In this document: positions 6,714 to 14,082 of the stretch, piece after piece | Position numbering within the stretch: the first letter of the stretch is position 1 | Layout: each line of letters begins with the position of its first letter | Assembly (NCBI GenBank): GCA_905373085.1 | Contig: CAJPRR010000033.1 | Span: 1-17,332 of the forward strand | Direction of reading: 5' to 3' | Source: an uncultured Selenomonas sp. | GTDB lineage: Bacteria > Bacillota > Negativicutes > Selenomonadales > Selenomonadaceae | Length of the DNA stretch: 17,332 nt | The notes under the pieces: generated by a model | Database searches by the model: none | What the model was told of the DNA's origin: nothing | What the model saw: only the letters and a program-made list of their open reading frames with translations | Made by a program: the position numbers and the translations under genes

Positions 6714-8195
6714 CTAGTTTTCCCTCCGTCCTACGCCATGCTCCTGCATCTCATGCCACGCCTTCGCCTTCGCGATAAAATCTGCAAATACCTGCTCGGA
6801 GAGACGCGGTTCTTCCTTTTTTTGCTGCTCTGTTGGAACATCCTTGATTTTTTGATAAAGCGCCGTCTCGTGTGCAAAGCGTCCTTCGTGCCGCGCTTTC
6901 ACCATCGCGAGGGACGTTTCCGCCGACTCCGCATATTGAGCGAAGAGCTGGAGCTGCGGCAGGCATTCGGCAAGAGTTTCCGGTGGAAGCTTCTCCTTCA
7001 ACTGCTTGGCAGCACGCTTCAAGCGACGAAATTCCTTTGCGAGAGCTTCCGCTTCCTTGTCGGCTCTTTCCCCACGCTCCACCTTTTGCCAGAAAGCTTC
7101 CATCTGCTCTTTCAGCAAAGGCGCATCGAGTGCGCCCGTATGTGCCCAATCCTTTTCCATGCGGCGCGAATGAAGCGCGAAAAGTTCCATCGCTCCCGCC
7201 AAGCCGCCGTATTGCTCACGGATGGCGGTATGCCAAGCTCTTTCCACATCATACAAGGCAGGCGAAGAGAGCCACTCTGCGCCCGTCGCCAAGGCGATGC
7301 GCGAAAGATAGGGCTTTTCCATCGGATTCATCAAGAACACGGGCGCACGCTCCGCCACAGTTTCATCCAATCCCTGTATGGGGCCAAGCGCGAGTTTGCC
7401 CGGCAAGTAATCCGTCACTGGATAGTTCCACCAGATGCCGAGCGGCCGTCCGTAGAGGCGCTCGGCTTCCGCCATGTCTTCGGCGCTTATGCCTTCGGGC
7501 ACGACGCCTTCTCCCGTGAACAGCACGACGATGTCGTCATCGAGCTGTGCGGCAAATTCACGCGTGTAGGGCTTCGCCACGCCAGCAGTCTCCATATCTT
7601 GCAGAAAATATTCCGTCGGCACGACAAACAGTGGCTTTTCCGTGAGGTGACGGGCTAAAAGCTCCTCATTCAGGCGGTTCACGAAAAGTGCCTGCGCCCT
7701 GCCGTCCTTGTGCTCAATATCGTCGAAGAATATGGCGAAGCGCTCTACGCCCATCTCATGAACAGATTCCAGCTTTCGCAGCATAGTCTTTTCATCCGCC
7801 TCGCCCGCCCAACCCGAAAAGCGCTGATCAAGCCCTGGCGATACAGCGAATACCAATTCCACGCCCGCCGTCCGCGCCTCAGCGGCAAGGCGCTTCAGTG
7901 CGAGCATCTCCTGCGGCGGATACGGCTCACGCCACTTCTCGCGATGGTACGGATCGTCCTTCGGCGCGTAGACGTAGAGATTCATGCCGTGCTCGCCCAA
8001 GAAGTGCAGCATCATGCGCCGCTCGGCCTCCGTCCACGGTCTGCCGTAGAATCCCTCGACGACGCCGCTCTCCGGCCTTTGCCCTTGTGCCGTACGGGCG
8101 TTCTCCCCCTGCGCCGAAGCAAAAGCAGCATTTTCTGAAAAAAGGGCGGCGCTGCAGAAAAGCGCCGCCAAGACCAACGTCAGGAAGATTCTCAT
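6714..8195 (-). CDS. Secreted GH84-family beta-N-acetylglucosaminidase
   Basis: Glycoside hydrolase predicted to remove beta-linked N-acetylglucosamine by substrate-assisted catalysis. The 493 residues start with a signal peptide (hydrophobic core about 4-19, likely cleaved near AFA-SA, residue 27), so it acts in the periplasm or outside. The GH84 domain runs from about 43 to 340: VVEGFYGRPWTEAERR (45-60), LYVYAPKDDPYHREKWREPY (73-92), and the catalytic aspartate pair in FFDDIE (D158-D159). The C-terminal 130 residues are highly charged and helical. No extra carbohydrate-binding domain is seen, so it is a minimal enzyme compared with clostridial NagH/NagJ. Its ATG overlaps the pyrG stop as ATGA, an unusual coupling to a nucleotide gene. 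Candidate substrates are host or microbial GlcNAc glycans; a role in cell-wall turnover cannot be excluded. Confidence 0.88.
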   Translation of the reverse strand: MRIFLTLVLAALFCSAALFSENAAFASAQGENARTAQGQRPESGVVEGFYGRPWTEAERRMMLHFLGEHGMNLYVYAPKDDPYHREKWREPYPPQEMLALKRLAAEARTAGVELVFAVSPGLDQRFSGWAGEADEKTMLRKLESVHEMGVERFAIFFDDIEHKDGRAQALFVNRLNEELLARHLTEKPLFVVPTEYFLQDMETAGVAKPYTREFAAQLDDDIVVLFTGEGVVPEGISAEDMAEAERLYGRPLGIWWNYPVTDYLPGKLALGPIQGLDETVAERAPVFLMNPMEKPYLSRIALATGAEWLSSPALYDVERAWHTAIREQYGGLAGAMELFALHSRRMEKDWAHTGALDAPLLKEQMEAFWQKVERGERADKEAEALAKEFRRLKRAAKQLKEKLPPETLAECLPQLQLFAQYAESAETSLAMVKARHEGRFAHETALYQKIKDVPTEQQKKEEPRLSEQVFADFIAKAKAWHEMQEHGVGRREN

Positions 8196-9796
8196 TTCAC
8201 TTCAAGAGCCGCCTTCACGAAATCACGGAACAGCGGATGCGGATGGTTCGGACGCGACTTCAGCTCAGGGTGGAACTGCGAGCCGACGAACCACGGATGG
8301 TTCTTGACCTCGACGATCTCGACGAGGCTGTCATCGGGCAGCGTTCCTGCAACGGCAAGCCCCGCACGCTCAAGCTCAGCACGAAAATCGTTGTTGAACT
8401 CGTAGCGGTGGCGATGGCGTTCGCTGATTTCCTCCTCCCCGTAGGCGGCAAGGCTCTTCGAGCCGTCCCGAAGCCTGCACGGGTAAGCCCCCAAGCGCAT
8501 CGTGCCGCCCTTGTCCTCGACGTCCTTCTGCGAGAGCATGAGATCGATGACGGGATGCTTCGTCTCGTGATTGAACTCCGTCGAATGGGCGTCCGTCATG
8601 CCGCAGACGTGACGCGCAAACTCGATGACGGCGCACTGCATGCCGAGGCACAGACCGAGGAATGGAATCGCATTCTCACGCGCGTACTGCACGGCACGGA
8701 TCTTGCCCTCGACGCCGCGGTCGCCGAAGCCGCCCGGCACAAGTATTCCCTTGCACCCTGCAAACACCTCGCTGAGCTCGACATCCGCCGCCTCGATCGC
8801 CTCCGAGTTGACCCAGGCGATCTTGACGTCCGTATCGTTCGCGATGCCCGCATGGTGCAGCGCCTCCGTCACCGACATGTAGGCGTCGGGCAGATCCACG
8901 TACTTGCCGACGACGGCGACCTTGACTTTTTTCGCGGGATGCTTGATCTTGAAGACCATCTTCTCCCACTCTTCCATGTTCGCGGGACTGTAATCCATGT
9001 GGAGCTTTTCGAGCACGATCTTGTCGAGGCCTTCCTTCGCCATCATCAGCGGCACTTCGTAAATTGTCGGCGCCGTGAGGTTTTCAATGACGGCGCTCTT
9101 GTCCACGTCGCAGAAGAGCGCGAGCTTTTCCTTCATCTCGCTCGAAATCTCTTTGTCTGCGCGGCAGACGAGAATGTCGGGCTGGATGCCGATGCCGCGA
9201 AGCTCCTTGACGCTGTGCTGCGTCGGCTTCGTCTTCAGTTCTCCCGCCGCCGCGATGTACGGCACGAGCGTCACATGGATGTAGAGCACATCGTAGCGGC
9301 CGACCTCTTTCTTGACCTGGCGGATCGCTTCAAGAAACGGCAGACTCTCGATGTCGCCGACCGTGCCGCCGATCTCCGTGATGACGACGTCGGCGCCGTC
9401 AGCGGCCGCGACATCGTAGACGCGCTGCTTGATCTCGTTCGTGATGTGCGGGATGACCTGCACCGTCTTGCCCAGGTAATCGCCGCGCCGCTCTTTCGTC
9501 AAGACGTTGTCGTAGACCTTGCCCGCCGTGATATTGGAGTTTTTCGTGAGGTTGATGTCGATGAAGCGCTCATAGTGCCCGAGATCGAGATCCGTCTCCG
9601 CGCCGTCATCCGTGACGAACACCTCGCCGTGCTGATATGGGCTCATCGTGCCGGGGTCGATGTTGATATACGGATCGAACTTCTGGATCGTGACCTTGAT
9701 GCCGCGATTCTTCAAGAGCCGCCCCAAGGAAGCAGCCGTGATGCCCTTGCCGAGGGACGAAACGACGCCGCCCGTAACGAAAATATACTTTGCCAT
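8192..9796 (-). CDS. pyrG: CTP synthase (glutamine-hydrolysing)
   Basis: Makes CTP from UTP, ATP and glutamine, the last step of de novo pyrimidine nucleotide synthesis. The 534 residues start MAKYIFVTGGVVSSLGKG, the invariant N-terminus of the synthetase domain, with the UTP/ATP-site blocks FDPYINIDPGTMSPYQHGE and EIGGTVGDIES. The class I glutaminase domain follows: LVPGGFGDRG, the nucleophile C383 in GLCLGMQ, and the triad His and Glu in FHPE (about 509-511). The length matches the B. subtilis enzyme. AGGAGG stands five bases from the ATG at 9796, and an open extension to 9823 is not needed. It follows the delta-like gene with a 99-base gap. I find no convincing pyrG attenuator of the Bacillus type there, only a small hairpin without a T-run. 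Confidence 0.98.
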   Translation of the reverse strand: MAKYIFVTGGVVSSLGKGITAASLGRLLKNRGIKVTIQKFDPYINIDPGTMSPYQHGEVFVTDDGAETDLDLGHYERFIDINLTKNSNITAGKVYDNVLTKERRGDYLGKTVQVIPHITNEIKQRVYDVAAADGADVVITEIGGTVGDIESLPFLEAIRQVKKEVGRYDVLYIHVTLVPYIAAAGELKTKPTQHSVKELRGIGIQPDILVCRADKEISSEMKEKLALFCDVDKSAVIENLTAPTIYEVPLMMAKEGLDKIVLEKLHMDYSPANMEEWEKMVFKIKHPAKKVKVAVVGKYVDLPDAYMSVTEALHHAGIANDTDVKIAWVNSEAIEAADVELSEVFAGCKGILVPGGFGDRGVEGKIRAVQYARENAIPFLGLCLGMQCAVIEFARHVCGMTDAHSTEFNHETKHPVIDLMLSQKDVEDKGGTMRLGAYPCRLRDGSKSLAAYGEEEISERHRHRYEFNNDFRAELERAGLAVAGTLPDDSLVEIVEVKNHPWFVGSQFHPELKSRPNHPHPLFRDFVKAALEVK

Positions 9797-9895
9797 TTTT
9801 TCCTCCTGCCCTGTGTCCGGCATATTCTGCGAAAAAGACCAACTTTCTCTGCGGTATCGGCGGAGCGTTCCACCGAGCCGTATTTCACGAAAGCC

Positions 9896-10237
9896 TTACT
9901 CCTCCTGTATGCCCTCCAAGAGCTTCTCGCGGCGGCGCGAGGTCTTGGGGCTGGGGGAAGCGCCCGTGCGCGAGGCATGCGTGCGCTTCACCTCGGGCGG
10001 ATTCCACTCCGTCAGTCCCCATTTCCCCTCTCCCTCATAGTGGAAACGGCTGTCCATATTGATCAGCGTATAGACCTCTGAAATCGCATGGGAAAGCGAC
10101 TGCACGGGCTTTCGCTTCTTGTCGATGACCTCCAGGACGAGATCCTTGTAGTACATCGCTTCGTTCTTTTCACTCAAAATATCATGCGCCACATCCGTCT
10201 CCGAGCGCTTCGCGTAATCCATGTTTTCCAAAATCAT
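9896..10237 (-). CDS. rpoE: HARE-HTH domain protein, RNA polymerase delta subunit-like
   Basis: A 113-residue protein. Residues about 8-77 form a HARE-HTH (winged-helix) domain as in the delta subunit of Firmicute RNA polymerase: DVAHDILSEKNEAMYYKDLV, an internal helix around SLSHAISEVYTLINMDSRF, and GKWGLTEW. Position directly before pyrG is the classical place of rpoE in Firmicutes, which supports the call. Known delta proteins carry a long, strongly acidic, disordered tail. Here the tail after residue 80 is about 33 residues and net basic (RTGASPSPK, SRRREK), so the nucleic-acid-displacing function ascribed to the acidic tail is doubtful. AGGAGG lies two bases from the ATG at 10237 and eight from an in-frame TTG at 10231, so the true start may be the TTG. 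It follows argS by 15 bases. Confidence 0.82.
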   Translation of the reverse strand: MILENMDYAKRSETDVAHDILSEKNEAMYYKDLVLEVIDKKRKPVQSLSHAISEVYTLINMDSRFHYEGEGKWGLTEWNPPEVKRTHASRTGASPSPKTSRRREKLLEGIQEE

Positions 10238-10252
10238 GACCTCCTGCTTCTG

Positions 10253-11908
10253 TCACATCTTCTCCGGCGCGGAAATGCCGAGAATCCCCAGCGCATGGCG
10301 CAGGACATTTCCCGTGACCGCCACGAGCGCCAGGCGTGCGCCTGAGAGCGCAGGCTCCACGCCTACGATGCGGCACTTGTTGTAAAAGCTGTGGAAAAGC
10401 CCCGCCGTATCGTAAGCAAAACGCGCGATGCGGTGCGGCGCGCGCTCTCTCGCCGCACGCTCGATCTCTTCCGTATATTCCTCGATCTTCTTGATCAGGG
10501 CGATTTCCGTCTCATCGACGAGCCGCGAAAACTCGGGTGCGCCGCCCGTCTCGATTCCAGCGTCGGCCGCCTGGCGGAAGATGCTCGAAATGCGTGCGTG
10601 CGCGTACTGGATATAGTAGACGGGATTCTCGTTGGAATGCGACTTCGCAAGGTCGAGGTCGAAGTCGAGCTGGCTGTCCAGCGAGCGCATGAGGAAGAAG
10701 TAGCGTGCCGCATCCGTGCCGACTTCCTCGATGAGCTCTTCGAGCGTCACGCTCTCGCCCGTGCGCTTCGACATCTTCACGAGTTCGCCGCCGCGATACA
10801 GGCTGACCATCTGCAGGAGGAGCACTTCCAGCTGCCCGGGCGCATAGCCGAGCGCCGCGAGCGCCGCCTTGACGCGGCAGACGTAGCCGTGATGATCTGC
10901 CCCCCAGATGTTGATGAGATGGGAGAAGCCGCGCTCCAGCTTGTTCCGATGGTAGGCGATGTCCGCTGCAAGGTACGTCGGCACGCCGTTGTCACGTATG
11001 ACGACGCGATCCTTGTCGTCGCCGTAATCCGTCGAGCGCAGCCACAGGGCGCCGTCCTTGTCGTAGACCTTGCCTTTCTCCTTGAGCGTCTGACAGGCCT
11101 CGCGCACGGCCTTGGGATGGAGCGTGCGCTCGCTGAACCATTCGTCGAACGTCACGTTGAACGCGGCGAGATCCTCCTTCAGCTGTGCAAGCTTTTCCGT
11201 CAAGGCGATTTCCTTAAAGGCGGCGAGGCGCTGCTCCTCGCTCAGCGAGAGATACTTCTCGCCGTCCGCTTCCACGATGCGCTTCGCCGTGTCGATGATG
11301 TCCGCGCCGTGGTAGCCGTTTTCAGGAAAGGCCGCCTCCTTGCCCAAAAGCTCCAAGTAGCGCGCGTTGACCGATGCCGCGAGGTTGTCGATCTGATTGC
11401 CCGCATCGTTGATGTAGTATTCGCTGTGAACGGGATAGCCGGCCGCTCGCAGGAGATTGACGAGGGCGCTGCCGACCGCTGCGCCGCGTCCGTGCCCGAC
11501 GTGCAGCAGGCCTGTCGGATTCGCGCTCACATATTCGACCATGATACGCGCCGTATCTTTCTGCGGCAGGTTGAAACACGCCTCTCCCCCTTCGTATATA
11601 TGACGAAGCAGATCATAGAGCACATTGCCCTTGAGATAGAAATTGATAAAGCCCGGCCCTGCGATCTCCGCATGATCGAGCCAGTCGCCCTCGATGCGCG
11701 ACACAAGTTCCTCGGCAATCTTCTTCGGATTCATGCGAAAGACACGCGCCGACTGCATGGCGAAGTTCGTTGCAAAATCGCCAAACTTCTTGTCCGGCGG
11801 CACTTCGAGCAGGATGTCGGCAAGCTCTCCTGCCGGAAACACGCCGTCGGCGATCGCCTTTTGCGCCGCCTGCCGAATGGCTGCGCCCAACTGTTCCTTG
11901 ATGTCCAA
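10253..11908 (-). CDS. argS: Arginyl-tRNA synthetase
   Basis: Charges tRNA-Arg with arginine. The 551 residues have the N-terminal Add-1 domain (about 1-90), the class I signature as HVGH (136-139) in SANPTGLLHVGHGRGAA, the second signature KMSKR (378-382), and a C-terminal DALR-type anticodon-binding domain (about 430-551) with QYAHARISSIFRQA at its beginning. The length is typical. The start codon is TTG at 11906-11908 with AGGAGG six bases upstream. It follows the DUF1934 gene by 35 bases, an arrangement also known from Bacillus (ywiB beside argS), and precedes the delta-like gene by 15 bases, so all are probably one transcript. Confidence 0.97.
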   Translation of the reverse strand: MDIKEQLGAAIRQAAQKAIADGVFPAGELADILLEVPPDKKFGDFATNFAMQSARVFRMNPKKIAEELVSRIEGDWLDHAEIAGPGFINFYLKGNVLYDLLRHIYEGGEACFNLPQKDTARIMVEYVSANPTGLLHVGHGRGAAVGSALVNLLRAAGYPVHSEYYINDAGNQIDNLAASVNARYLELLGKEAAFPENGYHGADIIDTAKRIVEADGEKYLSLSEEQRLAAFKEIALTEKLAQLKEDLAAFNVTFDEWFSERTLHPKAVREACQTLKEKGKVYDKDGALWLRSTDYGDDKDRVVIRDNGVPTYLAADIAYHRNKLERGFSHLINIWGADHHGYVCRVKAALAALGYAPGQLEVLLLQMVSLYRGGELVKMSKRTGESVTLEELIEEVGTDAARYFFLMRSLDSQLDFDLDLAKSHSNENPVYYIQYAHARISSIFRQAADAGIETGGAPEFSRLVDETEIALIKKIEEYTEEIERAARERAPHRIARFAYDTAGLFHSFYNKCRIVGVEPALSGARLALVAVTGNVLRHALGILGISAPEKM

Positions 11909-11943
11909 AAAAATCCTCCTAATCTTCTCCGCGAAAAGGCGTC

Positions 11944-12387
11944 TCAGTTCAGCTTCTGCAGTTCCGATGCGTCCGCCTCAACCTCGATGTGCAGTTCGTT
12001 CGCCGACTGCCATTCGCCGTTGACGTGCATGTCGTAGGAGACGTCGATCCGGCCTGAGACGGAACCGTAGGCGATGTCGAGGCGCTGCGTCGCAACGCAG
12101 AGGTCGAGATCGCCGAAGGGCGTGCGGTAGCGGCTGCGGCTCTCGCTCTGCGGCGAGAAGCGCTGCTCCTGCTCGACGGCGCCGCGCCGCGTCAGCGTCA
12201 GGGAATCCGCCGCGACCTTGAGCATTGTCGAGGCGGGCGCGCCTTCGGCAAGGGATGTGTCCTCGTAGATGATATAGTGCTTGCCGTTGCGAAAGTAATG
12301 CTCGCCCATGGCCGTCATCTCTATGCGGCTGACGTCGCCCGCCGCATCCTTCTGCTCGCCCGTGACTTTTACGATCACCTTGTTCAC
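11944..12387 (-). CDS. DUF1934 (YwiB-like) beta-barrel protein
   Basis: About 147 residues from a GTG at 12387, chosen because AGGAG lies seven bases upstream; the frame stays open to a TTG at 12423 without a better site. The sequence NKVIVKVTGEQKDAAGD, EHYFRNGKHYIIYEDTS, then LTLTRRGAVEQEQRF and a C-terminal strand pair around YDMHVNGEWQSANEL fits DUF1934, a lipocalin-like (calycin) fold. The B. subtilis member YwiB also neighbours argS. The molecular function of the family is unknown. There is no signal peptide, so it should be cytoplasmic. It lies between the DUF697 gene (gap 76 bases) and argS. Confidence 0.8.
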   Translation of the reverse strand: MNKVIVKVTGEQKDAAGDVSRIEMTAMGEHYFRNGKHYIIYEDTSLAEGAPASTMLKVAADSLTLTRRGAVEQEQRFSPQSESRSRYRTPFGDLDLCVATQRLDIAYGSVSGRIDVSYDMHVNGEWQSANELHIEVEADASELQKLN

Positions 12388-12420
12388 GCTGTCGCTCCTC
12401 TTCCCGTCGATTCCTAAATC

Positions 12421-12453
12421 CAAATATAAAGGCTACCATGTCTGCCGGCCTTT
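12421..12453 (-). terminator. Weak hairpin with T-rich tail after the DUF697 gene
   Basis: On the minus strand AAAGGC (12448-12453) pairs with GCCTTT (12428-12433) over a 14-base loop, followed by ATATTTG. Six base pairs and an interrupted T-run make this at best a partial terminator just before the DUF1934 gene. Confidence 0.3.
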
Positions 12454-12463
12454 TTCCATAAGA

Positions 12464-12946
12464 CTAAGGAAGCACTTTCGCCTCCGCATCGATCGTGACC
12501 GCATTCTCACGCGCCAAGCGTGCAAGCTCGTAGCAGTCCTCGATGTACTGGCGTGCGAACCAGCGCATCATGCCGTACCCGGCAGCCGCTGCGATTCCCT
12601 GCCCGATGAAGGGCACATACTTCGCCGTCGTCTTGCCGAGGTAGCGCTTGCCGAAGCTTTTCAAAACGATCATCACGCCCTCCTTCGTCGCGAAGTCGAA
12701 CACCTTCTTGACGAGCGGCACGAGGACGTCGTAGTGGCGCAGCTTGCTCGCGGCGTCCTTCGACAGTCCGAAACGCGCACGCATATCCGCCATCATGCGC
12801 AGGCAGAGTCCCGCATCAACACCGATGTCGAGTCCGGGGATCGGATTGATCGCATTCGCCGCGCCCAGCACGGCATACCGCTTGACGCTCTTATGGCAGT
12901 CCTCGCGAATCTCTTCCAGAATTTCCATGTGCACCATTTCAGCCAT
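12464..12946 (-). CDS. Stand-alone DUF697 (YcjF-like) membrane-associated protein
   Basis: 160 residues from the ATG at 12946. The core AANAINPIPGLDIGVDAGLCLRM is the hallmark of DUF697, a domain usually fused to or encoded beside Era-like GTPases and thought to be membrane associated. A second weakly hydrophobic, glycine-rich stretch follows (YVPFIGQGIAAAAGYGMMRW). No GTPase domain is present in this protein, and none of the neighbours has one. GGGAGG lies eight bases from this ATG and only two from another in-frame ATG at 12952; the former is the more usual spacing. The start overlaps the stop of the exported cupin gene by eight bases, indicating translational coupling. The stop codon falls within a short sequence also present near 15307. 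Function unknown. Confidence 0.72.
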   Translation of the reverse strand: MAEMVHMEILEEIREDCHKSVKRYAVLGAANAINPIPGLDIGVDAGLCLRMMADMRARFGLSKDAASKLRHYDVLVPLVKKVFDFATKEGVMIVLKSFGKRYLGKTTAKYVPFIGQGIAAAAGYGMMRWFARQYIEDCYELARLARENAVTIDAEAKVLP

Positions 12947-14021
12947 GAACATCGCCTCCCGCCTGCGCCGTCTCCTGCGTACGAGCCGCTCCCCAAGGCG
13001 CATCGGTGTAGCGCTCGATCACTTCCTTCGCCTGCGGATACTTTGCCAGAAGCTCCTCGCGCTGCCAGACGCGGATTCCCGCCGTCTCCAAGGCAGGAAC
13101 CGTCATGCAGCTGATGAAGCTGTAGCCCGCAGGGTCTATGTTCTCCGCCGCAAAGATCTGTCCCTTGGGAATCAGAACCATCGGCATCGCCGCACCTCCC
13201 ACGCCAAGTTCGAAGGTGCGCACCGCGCCGTCGGCTAAAAGCGCCGTCAGCCTCATGCCGCAGCCCTCGTGGAAGTACCATACCTCATCGCAGTCAAAGG
13301 ACTGGAAGCGCAGGTTTTCCGAGCCGGCGAGCAGGAAGTAGCTGCTGCCCGCCGCCGGGCGGCTGACAGCTTCCGCCGTCCACGTAGGCGACGTGTAGAC
13401 CCAGCTGTAGGCGCCGCTTCGCGGATTGCCCGAGAGTCGGAACTTCTGCATGATTTCCTGCACGCGTGCTGGCGCATTCGGAACTGCCGTCGTCTTTGCT
13501 GCCTGAGCCTCCGTCGGCAGCGTCTGCACGGACTGCACGACTGCGCTTTCCTGCTGTACGGGCTGCGCCTGCGGCATCGCTGCGCCGCCGTCGGGCGTAC
13601 CCGATGGCGCACTCTCCTGCACGGCGCCGGGCGCAGCCGCCGCGACAACAGGCTGTTCATTTGCTGCCGACGGCGCAGCGGCATTCTCCGCCTGCACCGC
13701 GCCCACATTTGCCGTAGGCGCGGCATCCGCCTTGCCGGCTGCCGCATTCGCATCCGCCGGTGCTTGCTCTGCTGCAGACTGCGGCGTCACCGCCCCATGC
13801 ACGGCGCTGACAGCCGCGCCGGCAGCCAGGGCGGCTTCCCACGCCGCCTCGTCCATCGCCGTCCCGGCAGTACCCGCCTTGCCGCCCGCACTTTGGGCTG
13901 CGGACGAAGCCGCCGGCTTCGTCTGATCCGTCTCTCCCGCCGCCTCAACAGTCTGAACTGCCGACGGCAAACCTGCCAACACACCTGCCAGAAGCCAAAC
14001 GGCGGCCTTCTTGTACCGCAT
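12939..14021 (-). CDS. Exported protein with Ala-rich linker and C-terminal Cupin_5 (DUF985) domain
   Basis: 360 residues from the ATG at 14021 (GAGG five bases upstream). A signal peptide (RYKK, hydrophobic 6-19, cleavage near VEA-AG at about 27) sends it out of the cytoplasm. Residues about 28-185 are low-complexity, rich in Ala, Gln, Pro and Val, and surely disordered. Residues about 186-345 resemble the Cupin_5/DUF985 fold: GNPRSGAYSWVYTS, SSYFLLAGSENLRFQ, DEVWYFHEGCGMRL (245-258), MVLIPKGQIFAAE (281-293) and GYSFISCMTVPALE. Family members are usually short cytoplasmic cupins of about 150-200 residues, so export on a long linker is unusual. Ligand and reaction are unknown. A terminator lies just upstream, so a promoter must be nearby, but I cannot place it. 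The 3' end overlaps the DUF697 gene. Confidence 0.75.
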   Translation of the reverse strand: MRYKKAAVWLLAGVLAGLPSAVQTVEAAGETDQTKPAASSAAQSAGGKAGTAGTAMDEAAWEAALAAGAAVSAVHGAVTPQSAAEQAPADANAAAGKADAAPTANVGAVQAENAAAPSAANEQPVVAAAAPGAVQESAPSGTPDGGAAMPQAQPVQQESAVVQSVQTLPTEAQAAKTTAVPNAPARVQEIMQKFRLSGNPRSGAYSWVYTSPTWTAEAVSRPAAGSSYFLLAGSENLRFQSFDCDEVWYFHEGCGMRLTALLADGAVRTFELGVGGAAMPMVLIPKGQIFAAENIDPAGYSFISCMTVPALETAGIRVWQREELLAKYPQAKEVIERYTDAPWGAARTQETAQAGGDVHG

Positions 14022-14047
14022 GAGCACCTCGCCTTTCACACAATTCC

Positions 14048-14078
14048 AAAAGAAAAGCGGCAGCAGAAAAGCGCCGCC
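14048..14078 (-). terminator. Probable intrinsic terminator between the patatin and cupin genes
   Basis: On the minus strand GGCGGC (14073-14078) pairs with GCTGCC (14059-14064), one G-U pair, loop of eight, followed by GCTTTTCTTTT. It begins five bases after the patatin stop. The short stem suggests moderate strength. Confidence 0.6.
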
Positions 14079-14082
14079 CACC

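Noticed and set aside
9797..9895. Hairpin CGGTGGA/TCCGCCG in the rpoE-pyrG gap as a pyrG attenuator
   Set aside because: No T-run follows the stem and I see no promoter or C/G-run start as in the Bacillus pyrG system; it may be a chance hairpin.
7898..10081. Plus-strand open frame of about 727 codons opposite pyrG and the GH84 gene, and similar ones at 2812-4671 and 10391-12037
   Set aside because: All are antisense to confidently identified genes, with biased composition and no family motifs. Long antisense frames are common where third codon positions are GC-rich.
13450..13940. Repetitive-looking GCC/GCG-rich stretch as a DNA repeat array
   Set aside because: It encodes the Ala-rich linker of the exported cupin protein with varied codons and no fixed repeat unit.
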